Shown here one piece after another: positions 57,039 through 64,000 of a stretch of DNA of 64,000 nt. The first letter of the stretch is position 1. Each line of letters begins with the position of its first letter. The notes beneath the pieces are model-generated. The model was not told where the DNA came from. It did not search any database and worked only from the letters and a program-made list of their open reading frames with translations. The stretch is from Fibrobacter sp. UWB16 (GTDB lineage Bacteria; Fibrobacterota; Fibrobacteria; Fibrobacterales; Fibrobacteraceae): positions 868,001 to 932,000 of the forward strand of contig NZ_OCMS01000002.1 in NCBI RefSeq assembly GCF_900215325.1, read 5' to 3'. The position numbers and the translations under genes are program-made.

Positions 57039-59425
57039 TATGGTCGAATAAATTACTCAGACTCGGCTTCGCTCTTGCTCTTTTAATACTGACCGCCTGC
57101 GCTTCCAAGCAGGCGAAGCTTGCCGCGTCATCTCAGGGGAAACCTATCCAAGCGGAGAAGGTCTCTATTGATGTACCTACTGGAGTAAATCCAGGTAAGG
57201 AAATAGTTGGGGATTCGACAAGGCCCTCTTGGGTCTATTATCAGTATGGCCTTCAGGCTATTGATAATAATCAATGGGCTGTTTCCAAGCATTATCTCGA
57301 AGAATCGCTCCGTTTGCTTGTAACCGAGAAGTACGATTCTACAAAGAGTAAGCTTACACGTTCTGAAGATTCTATCTACAAAATGCAGATGCCTGTGCGT
57401 ATCGTGCAAGCATTAGAAGATGTTTATCCGAACCTTGCAGAGCAAGAGGGGAATGATTCGGCTTCTGTAGATAGCTTAACTATTGATGGTGTTGATGCTT
57501 ACGACGAAAATGCAGCCGATAGCGCTTCAATTCGTGTTATCGAAAATTTCTTAGATACAGTAGATGCCGGGCGTTTCTCGCTCCCGATTCGCTTTAACGA
57601 ACGCGTCATGCAAGAAATTTACTACATGACGACTACGGCTCGCGGATTTATTACAAGGTCGCTTACCCGCAAGACGGCTTATGATTCCTTGATCAATGCA
57701 AAGCTTGCACAACGGCGTATGCCTCGTGACTTGATTTATTTGGCTTTGGTGGAATCCGGCTTTAACGTGAAAGCGTACAGCCGAGCAAAGGCTGCCGGCA
57801 TGTGGCAGTTTATTCCTGAAACGGGTGCCCGCTATGGTCTTGAACAGGACTTCTGGGTGGATATGCGTCGCAATCCAGAACTTGCGACCGATGCCGCTTT
57901 GACTTACCTTTCTCGTCTTCACGATGAATTTAACGACTGGCTTTTGTCTATGGCGGCGTACAACTGCGGTGAAGGCCGAATTCGTCGTTTGATTAAGGAA
58001 AAACAGGCTGATTCTACATGGGGCAATCGCCCGGTGACGTATTGGGACTTGCAACTCCCGCAAGAGACAATGCATTATGTGCCGAGAATCCTTGCTGCAA
58101 TGGTGATTGGGCATTATCCGGGACATTACGATGTGCAAATTACTAAGCGCCAGTTGCCTGCTTATGATACCGTTACTGTTTATGATTCGTTCTCGTTCGA
58201 TGAAATTGCAAAGTTCCTGAAAGTCACGGAAGATACGCTTCGTACTTTGAATATGGAACTCACCATGTGGTGTACTCCGCCAAACCGTGACGCCTATTTG
58301 TTGCGCTTGCCTTATGGCACTCGTGCTGCGTTTGTGCAGAATTATGACCGCATGGAAAAGAATGGATTTTCGAGCTGGAAACAGCACAAGGTCCGTAAAG
58401 GGGAATCGATTGGCGTAATTGCACAACAGTATGGCGTCCGTGTGGCCGAAATTCAACGTGCCAACGACATGAAAAAGACGAAGCTCAAGCCGGGCCGTAC
58501 GCTTCTCATCCCGATAAAAGTCGCTCCGCGCAGGTCTACAGGCAAAAAGCCAACGAAAGTCCGTACATATGTGGTGCAACTTGGTGATAATTTGGCTTCC
58601 ATTTCTCGCCGTTTTGGCGTTTCTCAGGAATCGCTTCGCGTCTGGAACAATATCGAGGCGGGTTATAACGTCAAGAAGGGCGATACTATTTACGTTTCAA
58701 AGCCTGATCTCAAGCCGACGAGCTTTATTCAGCAACGTGTTGCGCTCAAAAAAGGTGAAAAATACGTGGTCAAGGCTGGGGATACCTATGCTGAAATTGC
58801 AAAGAAGTACAAAGTCCCTGTTTTCCTCTTGTTGCAGGCCAATAGCGGGTTTACCAAGCGCCTTACGATTGGTGATTCTTTAGCGATCCCGGCTTATGTT
58901 CGTCCGCTGCGTCGGATGTCGGGTGCCGTGGATGAAGGTACTCCAGATGTGGAACCGACCAAGACAAACGATGCTGTTGCAGATTCTAAGAAGTCTAGCA
59001 AGACCACTAAAAAGACGGAAAAGACAACCGAAAAGACTACTGAATCGACATCGAAATCTTCAAAGAAGACTCCCGCCAATACGACGATCATCTATACGGT
59101 CGAAGCTGGGGATAATCTGTTTGCAATTTCCAAGAAGTTTTCGACGACGGTTGCAGCCATTCGCGAAATGAACGATATGGGCAATTCCTCGAACATCAAG
59201 GTTGGTCAAAAGCTCAAGATTCCAGGATCTGCGGCTCCGGCGCCGAGCACCCCGAAGGTCGAAGAAATTACTCACGTGGTCAAGAAGGGCGAGGGCCTTT
59301 GGGATATTTCCCGCCAATACGGTGTGACAATTGAAGATATTGTGAAGTGGAACGGCCTTAAAGACACGAAAATCAAGATTAATGAGAAGTTAAAAATCAA
59401 AACGACCAAGAAAAACAAGAAATAA
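57035..59425 (+). CDS. MltD-like lytic transglycosylase lipoprotein with five LysM domains
   Basis: A 796-residue lipoprotein. The leader ends in a lipobox (LTAC near residue 21). The SLT catalytic domain lies at about 225-345: catalytic Glu in YLALVESGFNVKAYS (near 240), AAGMWQFIPETGARYGL and SMAAYNCGEGR. Five LysM peptidoglycan-binding domains follow, beginning near 450 (HKVRKGESIGVIAQQYGV), 510 (YVVQLGDNLASISRRF), 575 (YVVKAGDTYAEIAKKY), 685 (YTVEAGDNLFAISKKF) and 750 (HVVKKGEGLWDISRQY), with a Thr/Lys-rich linker before the fourth. It cleaves murein with 1,6-anhydro ends. The GTG start overlaps the upstream stop. Confidence 0.93.
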   Translation: MIWSNKLLRLGFALALLILTACASKQAKLAASSQGKPIQAEKVSIDVPTGVNPGKEIVGDSTRPSWVYYQYGLQAIDNNQWAVSKHYLEESLRLLVTEKYDSTKSKLTRSEDSIYKMQMPVRIVQALEDVYPNLAEQEGNDSASVDSLTIDGVDAYDENAADSASIRVIENFLDTVDAGRFSLPIRFNERVMQEIYYMTTTARGFITRSLTRKTAYDSLINAKLAQRRMPRDLIYLALVESGFNVKAYSRAKAAGMWQFIPETGARYGLEQDFWVDMRRNPELATDAALTYLSRLHDEFNDWLLSMAAYNCGEGRIRRLIKEKQADSTWGNRPVTYWDLQLPQETMHYVPRILAAMVIGHYPGHYDVQITKRQLPAYDTVTVYDSFSFDEIAKFLKVTEDTLRTLNMELTMWCTPPNRDAYLLRLPYGTRAAFVQNYDRMEKNGFSSWKQHKVRKGESIGVIAQQYGVRVAEIQRANDMKKTKLKPGRTLLIPIKVAPRRSTGKKPTKVRTYVVQLGDNLASISRRFGVSQESLRVWNNIEAGYNVKKGDTIYVSKPDLKPTSFIQQRVALKKGEKYVVKAGDTYAEIAKKYKVPVFLLLQANSGFTKRLTIGDSLAIPAYVRPLRRMSGAVDEGTPDVEPTKTNDAVADSKKSSKTTKKTEKTTEKTTESTSKSSKKTPANTTIIYTVEAGDNLFAISKKFSTTVAAIREMNDMGNSSNIKVGQKLKIPGSAAPAPSTPKVEEITHVVKKGEGLWDISRQYGVTIEDIVKWNGLKDTKIKINEKLKIKTTKKNKK

Positions 59426-59532
59426 TCGTTTGTTTTTGAAAAAAAATGTGTAAATTCGTGTTTTTTATGGAATAAATTGGAAAAAATAGTGTAGTTTTAA
59501 CTTGAAAAATCAAAAATTCATTGGAGTATAAT

Positions 59533-60273
59533 ATGAAGAAGAAAATCTTGGCTCTCTGTGCTGCTGGTCTTATTTTTTCCTTGACTGGTTGTGAAGAAAC
59601 CATGGACCCGAACGACCCGCAGTCTGTTCGTAGATATTTGACGAAGAAGCAGATTGGCTTTACGCCGAACCAGTTCGTCTCTTATGCGGTCAATAGCGAT
59701 ACCGCCAAGATGACTTTGTTCCTCCAGGCTTCCTTTGAAATTGACCAGCCGGCTGATAACGGCAACAACGCCGTCGCTATCGCAGCAAATAAGGGCAACA
59801 TGATGGTGCTCAACTACTTGTTCGATCACGGCGCAAAGGCTAACGTCAACAACGGCAACGGTGAACCGGTTATCGATAACGCAGTCATGATGGGCAACAA
59901 GGAAGTTGTCGTCCGCATCTTGGATCAGCTCAAGAAGGAAGGCGTTGAACCGCAGAACCTCGCTACCGCAGTTCTTATCGCCGCAAAGACTGGCAAGGCC
60001 GACATGCTCGAAGTGCTTGCAAACGCTGGCGCTCCGCTTGAAAACCGCAGCCCGGATGGCTATATGCCGATTCATTGGGCAGTCAAGTCTGGTAACTACG
60101 ACGCTATGATGTTCCTCATCAACAAGGGTGTCGATGTGAACGCCAAGTGCGGTCAGGGTTACTCAGTGCTCGACTGGGCTACGAACGAAGGCTATACTCG
60201 CCTCATCAAGGCTTTGAAGAAGAAGGGTGCCAAGAATACTGCAAAGTATAAGATTGACTCTCGTGGCAAATAA
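59533..60273 (+). CDS. Ankyrin-repeat lipoprotein
   Basis: A 246-residue lipoprotein. The leader MKKKILALCAAGLIFSLTGC has a clean lipobox. About five ankyrin repeats follow (NGNNAVAIAANKGNMMVLNYLFDHGAKANVNN, PDGYMPIHWAVKSGNYDAMMFLINKGVDVNAKC, QGYSVLDWATNEGYTRLIKAL). It is likely a periplasmic or outer-membrane protein that binds a partner. The ATG at 59533 is preceded by GGAG. It lies downstream of the lytic transglycosylase but 107 bases away, so it may have its own promoter. Confidence 0.9.
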   Translation: MKKKILALCAAGLIFSLTGCEETMDPNDPQSVRRYLTKKQIGFTPNQFVSYAVNSDTAKMTLFLQASFEIDQPADNGNNAVAIAANKGNMMVLNYLFDHGAKANVNNGNGEPVIDNAVMMGNKEVVVRILDQLKKEGVEPQNLATAVLIAAKTGKADMLEVLANAGAPLENRSPDGYMPIHWAVKSGNYDAMMFLINKGVDVNAKCGQGYSVLDWATNEGYTRLIKALKKKGAKNTAKYKIDSRGK

Positions 60274-60296
60274 GCTAATCTTTTTTGCTTAAAATT

Positions 60297-60326
60297 TGTC
60301 ATGCCCGCCTCCGAGCGGGCATCTCC
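60297..60326 (+). repeat. TGTCAT..ATCTCC palindromic repeat (first of three)
   Basis: It is identical over 30 bases to 60425-60454. Stem ATGCCCGC/GCGGGCAT. Confidence 0.9.
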
Positions 60327-60359
60327 TTTTTATAATCAGTCATACCAGTCTTTTTTGCA

Positions 60360-60413
60360 TGTCATCCCGGCTGGAGCCTGTGCTGAGCGCAGTCGAAGCA
60401 TGCCGGGACCACC
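60360..60413 (+). repeat. TGTCATCCCGG..CCGGGACCACC repeat with inserted sequence (second of three)
   Basis: The arms CCCGG and CCGGG belong to the same family. The 26-base centre contains GAGCCTGTG-CTGAGC-GCAGTCGAAGC, related to other repeat units. Confidence 0.75.
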
Positions 60414-60424
60414 TTTTTATAACC

Positions 60425-60454
60425 TGTCATGCCCGCCTCCGAGCGGGCATCTCC
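60425..60454 (+). repeat. TGTCAT..ATCTCC palindromic repeat (third of three)
   Basis: It is an exact copy of 60297-60326, 128 bases downstream. Confidence 0.9.
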
Positions 60455-60475
60455 CTTTTTTTATGTGTAAATTTC

Positions 60476-60482
60476 TATCTTG
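60476..60482 (+). promoter_or_regulatory. Possible -7 element TATCTTG before dapB
   Basis: It lies in AATTTCTATCTTG, a variant of the TTTCTAnnTTTGG string, 27 bases upstream of the dapB ATG, which has its own AGGAG site. Confidence 0.35.
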
Positions 60483-60509
60483 TCAAACGGAAAAACAACA
60501 GGAGATTTT

Positions 60510-61340
60510 ATGTCCGTTCAAGTGATGGTTAATGGTATTCCGGGTAACATGGGCCGCATCGTGGCCGAAACTTGTGTTGCTCGCGGTTTGGAACTTGTCC
60601 CGTATTCTTTGACGGGTGAAATTATCGTCGAAAACGAAGCCGAAGTTGCAGGCAAGACGATTCAGCTCTTGAAGCCCTCCAACCGCGAAGCCCGCATTGG
60701 TGAAGTGCTTGCCAAGTATCCGAACATGATTTGCATTGACTACACGCACCCGACGGCTGTGAACGACAACGCCGCTTTCTACGTGAATCACAAGATTCCG
60801 TTCGTGATGGGCACGACCGGTGGTGACCGCGAAGCTCTTACAAAGCTTGTTGCTGATGCTAACCATCCGAGCGTCATCGCACCGAACATGGCAAAGCAGA
60901 TTGTCGCTTTCCAGACGATGATTGAATTCTTGGCCAAGGAATTCCCGACGGCATTCAGCGGCTACAAGCTCTCCGTTGTCGAAAGCCACCAGAAGACGAA
61001 GGCCGATACGAGCGGTACCGCCAAGGCTGTGGTCGGCGACTTCCAGAAGATGGGTTTTGACTTCACCGTCGATGACATCGAAAAGGTGCGCAACGAGAAG
61101 GAACAGATGGAACGCATGCACGTGCCCGAAGAATATCTCGGCGGTCACGCTTTCCATACTTACAGCCTCGATAGCGCTGACGGTACGGTTCACTTTGAAT
61201 TCCAGCACAATGTTTGCGGCCGCAAGATTTACGCCGAAGGCACTGTTGATGCCGTGAACTTCCTCGCTGACCAGATTGCTGCAGGCACCGCAAAGCCGTT
61301 CAACATGATGGACGTCTTGCGCTCTGGAAAAATGAGATAA
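60510..61340 (+). CDS. dapB: 4-hydroxy-tetrahydrodipicolinate reductase, plant-like subtype
   Basis: A 276-residue reductase of lysine and diaminopimelate synthesis. The dinucleotide loop reads VNGIPGNMGRIVAE, MGTTGGDRE precedes the active site, and the substrate motif is ESHQKTKADTSGTAKAV. The last follows the plant-type family (SHQ..KxDTSGTA) rather than the usual bacterial EIHH..KxDAPSGTA. The ATG at 60510 has AGGAG. Its stop is followed directly by the permease ATG with no gap. Confidence 0.93.
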   Translation: MSVQVMVNGIPGNMGRIVAETCVARGLELVPYSLTGEIIVENEAEVAGKTIQLLKPSNREARIGEVLAKYPNMICIDYTHPTAVNDNAAFYVNHKIPFVMGTTGGDREALTKLVADANHPSVIAPNMAKQIVAFQTMIEFLAKEFPTAFSGYKLSVVESHQKTKADTSGTAKAVVGDFQKMGFDFTVDDIEKVRNEKEQMERMHVPEEYLGGHAFHTYSLDSADGTVHFEFQHNVCGRKIYAEGTVDAVNFLADQIAAGTAKPFNMMDVLRSGKMR

Positions 61341-62357
61341 ATGCGATCCTATATCCTTCGTCGTTTGCTGCTGATGATCCCGACATTAATCGGGATTTCA
61401 TTGGTGTGCTTTATCTTGATTCAGCTCTTGCCGGGTGGACCTGTCGAAGAGCTGATTTCTCGTGCGCAACAGGCGGCTTCGATGAAGGGTGGCGTGGATG
61501 CGTCCAAGGCGCTCTCGCCGGACCAGATTGCGCAAATTCAGGCGTACTTTGGTTTTGACCAGCCTGCGTGGAAACGTTACCTCACGTGGCTTTGGAATGT
61601 TTTGCATTTGAATCTTGGGGAAAGCTACACGTACGGACTCCCAGTCTGGGACGTGATTGTAAGCCGTTTCCCGATTTCTTTGTTCTTTGGCGTGACCTCG
61701 TTCTTCTTGAGCTACCTTATCTGCATTCCGCTTGGGCTCTGGAAGGCGGTGCATCACGGAAGCAAGCTTGATTCTTTTACGAGTGGTCTTATTTTCTCGG
61801 GCTACGTGATGCCGGGTTATGCGCTTGGCATTTTGCTCATCATCTTCTTGGCGGGCGGTTCGTACTTGGACATTTTCCCGCTGGGTGGGCTCACGAGCGA
61901 TGACTTCGAGGATTTTACGTTCTTCGGGAAAGTGTTTGATTTGGCACAGCATTTGGCGCTCCCGATTTTCTGCTACATGATTAGCGAATTTGCGTTCCTC
62001 ACGTTCCTCATGAAAAACTCAGCACTCGAGGAATTGGGCCGCGATTACATGCGTACGGCTTTGGCTAAGGGCTTGAGCTTTAAGCAGGCTCTTGTGCGCC
62101 ACGCTCTCCGCAATGCGCTTATCCCGATTGCAACCCGCCTTTCGGAAATTTGCACGCTGATGTTTGCGGGCGCTCTCCTCATCGAGAAGGTCTTTGATAT
62201 CGATGGCATGGGGCTTTTGTATTATAATTCGATGGTCAATCGCGATTACAACGTGGTGATGGGGATTATCTTTCTCAGTAGCCTTATGGCGATGGTGGGT
62301 CGCCTTTTCAGCGATATCCTTTATACGCTCGTTGACCCGAGAATTAAGTTCTCGTAA
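61341..62357 (+). CDS. ABC transporter permease, DppB/OppB/YejB family
   Basis: A 338-residue inner-membrane permease of peptide-type ABC importers. It starts with RRLLLMIPTLIGISLVCFILIQLLPGGPVEE and has six hydrophobic helices. The cytoplasmic EAA loop is RTALAKGLSFKQALVRHALRNALIPI. Binding protein, second permease and ATPase genes are absent around it, which is unusual because these subunits are normally clustered. It directly follows dapB, so the two are co-transcribed. Confidence 0.92.
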   Translation: MRSYILRRLLLMIPTLIGISLVCFILIQLLPGGPVEELISRAQQAASMKGGVDASKALSPDQIAQIQAYFGFDQPAWKRYLTWLWNVLHLNLGESYTYGLPVWDVIVSRFPISLFFGVTSFFLSYLICIPLGLWKAVHHGSKLDSFTSGLIFSGYVMPGYALGILLIIFLAGGSYLDIFPLGGLTSDDFEDFTFFGKVFDLAQHLALPIFCYMISEFAFLTFLMKNSALEELGRDYMRTALAKGLSFKQALVRHALRNALIPIATRLSEICTLMFAGALLIEKVFDIDGMGLLYYNSMVNRDYNVVMGIIFLSSLMAMVGRLFSDILYTLVDPRIKFS

Positions 62358-62426
62358 TTAGATTATATACCCCTAAAACCTACATTTTCTTTGTCATTTT
62401 CCTCTTTCTTATTGTATATTAAAAGT

Positions 62427-63449
62427 ATGCAAAACGATATTATTAAAATTTCTCCGAGTATTCATGAGTTTCTCTTGACTCATGGTTATACTGAAAACTT
62501 TACTGTGACTCCCATTGCTGGTGCAGGCTCTGGAAGGCGTTATTTCCGTATCGCTAGCGATGAACGTAAAAGCGTCTTGCAGGTGAGTGCCGAAGTGAAT
62601 GAAGATTTCAAGCACTTTGTCGAGTATTCCAAGACGTTTAGGGAATACGGCTTGCCGGTTCCGCGCGTTTATTGCGTTGACGAAGATGCTTGCCAGGTGT
62701 TGCAAGAAGACTTGGGCAAACGCAGCCTTTTGGACGAAGTTTTCCCGAATGATTCGAAAGTGCTCTCTGGCAGCGCTCGTATTCTGTACCCGGAAGTGAT
62801 TGACGCACTTATCCAGTGGCAGAATGCAAGCCATCAGCTCTTCAGCCATCACACCGAAATTTGGCTCCGCCGCTTTGACTTTGCCGCCCTCAAGTGGGAA
62901 TCCGATTACTTTACCGAGAATTACCTCAAGCTCCACAAGGGCATTACGGAAATACCGGAATCGGTTCGCAATTTCTATTCGCTCGTGGCGGTCTCCGTCG
63001 AAGCTCAGACGAAGGTCTTGATGCATCGCGATTTCCAGAGCCAGAACATCATGGTCCGCCCGAATTCCGAAGTCGCATTTGTCGATTTCCAGGGCGCTCG
63101 TCGCGGTTCCATGTTCTATGATATCGCATCGCTCTTGTGGGATCCGTACGTGAGTCTCCCGCTTCCGATGATCAAGGACTTCTTTGAATATTGGCGCAGC
63201 CAGTACCGCGGTACAAGAATTTATACGAAGGACGATGCATGGGAAGGCTTTGTGCATGCTAGCTTGCAGCGCTTGATGCAGGCTCTCGGCGCTTATTGCT
63301 TCCTCTCCAAGGTGAAAAAGATTGAAAAGTTCGAACAGTACATTGAACCGGGCAAGGCTCAGCTCCGTGTACTGTTTGGCGAATTCAAGCAGATTGCCAA
63401 GGCTACAGATCCTGAAGTGTTCAAGTTCATGGATTGGGCGCTTCAGTAA
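62427..63449 (+). CDS. Aminoglycoside phosphotransferase-fold kinase (AmgK-like)
   Basis: A 340-residue kinase of the APH/choline-kinase fold. The catalytic loop is VLMHRDFQSQNIMV (near 205), the metal-binding motif FVDFQGARRG (near 225), and the nucleotide loop GAGSGRRYFRI near 35. The DFQ variant is typical of AmgK, which phosphorylates N-acetylmuramate or N-acetylglucosamine for cell-wall recycling; that substrate is an inference. The ATG at 62427 is preferred over an earlier frame with no ribosome site. Its stop overlaps the next gene's ATG. Confidence 0.8.
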   Translation: MQNDIIKISPSIHEFLLTHGYTENFTVTPIAGAGSGRRYFRIASDERKSVLQVSAEVNEDFKHFVEYSKTFREYGLPVPRVYCVDEDACQVLQEDLGKRSLLDEVFPNDSKVLSGSARILYPEVIDALIQWQNASHQLFSHHTEIWLRRFDFAALKWESDYFTENYLKLHKGITEIPESVRNFYSLVAVSVEAQTKVLMHRDFQSQNIMVRPNSEVAFVDFQGARRGSMFYDIASLLWDPYVSLPLPMIKDFFEYWRSQYRGTRIYTKDDAWEGFVHASLQRLMQALGAYCFLSKVKKIEKFEQYIEPGKAQLRVLFGEFKQIAKATDPEVFKFMDWALQ

Positions 63450-63871
63450 TGGCTCTCATCTATACGCGTATTTACGCGCAGCCAGTGGAGTTCAATCGTG
63501 CTTTGGGTTACGCTTATGACGCGCTTGTGAAAGGTCCTTATCCGTTCGACGCGATGTCGACATGGAAAGGGCTTTCGGAGCGTGTGGTTCAGGGCATTTA
63601 TATGGGGCAGGGGCTCTTGCTCCCGCATACGCGCGTTTCTGGCTTGCAGGAACCGTTGATGGCTTTTGTCGTCGCTCGTGAAGGCATTACGGGGATTAAA
63701 ACTCGTAATGACGAGAAGGCGCAATTTATGTGCGTGCTTCTCTCTCCGGCGGAATCGGCGATGGCGCATACGGTTACGATTGCGAATGTGGCAAAGCGCT
63801 TGCTCGACCCTGAATGGAAAGAAAAAGTCCTCGCCGTCACCGACGAGGAAGAACTAAAGAAAATGTTCTAA
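63449..63871 (+). CDS. PTS EIIA-type (PtsN-like) domain protein
   Basis: A 140-residue protein with the EIIA fructose/nitrogen-regulatory fold. The phosphorylatable His is in GLLLPHTRVSGLQEPLMAFVV (near 58). The strand and helix pattern LLSPAESAMAHTVTIANVAKRLLD matches PtsN. No EIIB or EIIC is near, so a regulatory role is likelier than sugar transport. It overlaps the kinase gene by one base (TAATG), which suggests the two act together. Confidence 0.82.
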   Translation: MALIYTRIYAQPVEFNRALGYAYDALVKGPYPFDAMSTWKGLSERVVQGIYMGQGLLLPHTRVSGLQEPLMAFVVAREGITGIKTRNDEKAQFMCVLLSPAESAMAHTVTIANVAKRLLDPEWKEKVLAVTDEEELKKMF

Positions 63872-63877
63872 AGTGTT

Positions 63878-63912
63878 ACTGGATCCTTCGTGGCTGCGCC
63901 ACTCAGGATGAC
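63878..63912 (-). repeat. TCATCCTGAG..GAAGGATCCAGT repeat
   Basis: A minus-strand copy of the family found inside hemC and at 1628-1680, with a central TGGC/GCCA stem. It lies between the convergent PtsN-like gene and the partial gene at the right edge. Confidence 0.85.
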
Positions 63913-63921
63913 GAAGTGCAT

Positions 63922-64000
63922 TTACCATTGTACGCTACCGACGGCATAAGCGCGGTAGCCTTTAAAGTCTCCGAAGAATCTTGTGTAGCTTGTTCTAAAG
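63922..64000 (-). CDS. 3' end of a minus-strand gene (partial)
   Basis: The frame runs in from the right edge on the minus strand for 25 codons and stops at TAA 63922-63924. The visible end is RFFGDFKGYRAYAVGSVQW. It has the aromatic pattern of a last beta strand of an outer-membrane or exported protein, but nothing specific can be said. Confidence 0.55.
   Translation of the reverse strand, partial: FRTSYTRFFGDFKGYRAYAVGSVQW

Noticed and set aside
60297-60454. CRISPR array
   Set aside because: The repeats are palindromic, irregularly spaced and interrupted, and no cas genes are present.

Overview
The window reads as chromosomal DNA of a Fibrobacter-type bacterium (F. succinogenes or a close relative). 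This is inferred from the gene content: a GH10 xylanase with a CBM4_9-like module, a CE6-type acetyl-xylan esterase, a T9SS-like C-terminal sorting domain at the left edge, an OmpA-family protein with thrombospondin type 3 repeats, and an aryl-polyene pigment cluster. Several start codons sit directly behind a TAnnTTTG element, which is the -7 box known from Bacteroidetes and fits a member of the FCB superphylum. No rRNA, tRNA, CRISPR array, phage or insertion sequence was recognised.

Layout. 1-4.6 kb: end of a secreted protein, CE6 esterase, trpB (minus), a 55-codon ORF and tgt. 4.7-8.5 kb: an AT-richer accessory island with a PD-(D/E)XK (Rpn-type) nuclease, an orphan HigA-like antitoxin, a GIY-YIG protein paired with a MORN/YwqK-like protein, and a ~150-nt palindromic structured element. 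8.5-25 kb: a nearly complete set for siroheme-dependent heme synthesis (ahbC, ahbA-ahbB fusion, hemA, hemC, cobA-hemD fusion, sirB-sirC-like fusion, hemB, mscS, hemL). Across a minus-strand lipid block (fabF, small membrane protein, DUF2334 protein, acyl-CoA ligase) follow ahbD and tadA. 25.5-31.2 kb: a six-gene operon with a lipoprotein, a beta-helix protein, an unknown protein, a MotA/TolQ-like protein with a very long helical tail, a MotB/OmpA-like partner and another unknown protein. The motor pair resembles ZorA/ZorB but lacks the known Zorya effectors. 31.3-34.4 kb: argH and two envelope proteins on the minus strand.

34.5-50.4 kb is an aryl-polyene (APE) cluster in two divergent arms. 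The minus arm holds acyltransferase, chain-length factor and methyltransferase. The plus arm holds two ACPs, a membrane/ligase/dehydratase fusion, glycosyltransferase, acyltransferase, aromatic ammonia-lyase, thioesterase, LolA-like carrier, MMPL exporter, ketosynthase, dehydratase, ketoreductase and ketosynthase. 50.5-64 kb: apt, a TIGR01212 radical SAM protein, GH10 xylanase, small membrane proteins, OmpA/TSP3 protein, a LysM lytic transglycosylase, ankyrin lipoprotein, plant-type dapB, an orphan ABC permease, a sugar-kinase-like protein coupled to a PTS IIA-like protein, and the 3' end of a minus-strand gene.

The most unusual feature is a family of short palindromic intergenic repeats (TGTCAT-stem-loop-stem-ATCTCC, CGTCATTC..GAATCCAGT and relatives). 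They lie between genes throughout the window and also sit inside the reading frames of at least four heme/siroheme genes, always without breaking the frame and always at places where the protein fold tolerates a loop. A 96-bp repeat occurs twice in inverted orientation 40 kb apart, and some repeats carry other hairpins nested inside them. A second notable feature is a set of probable leaderless genes (tgt, ahbC, hemA, cobA-hemD) in which the predicted transcription start coincides with the start codon.
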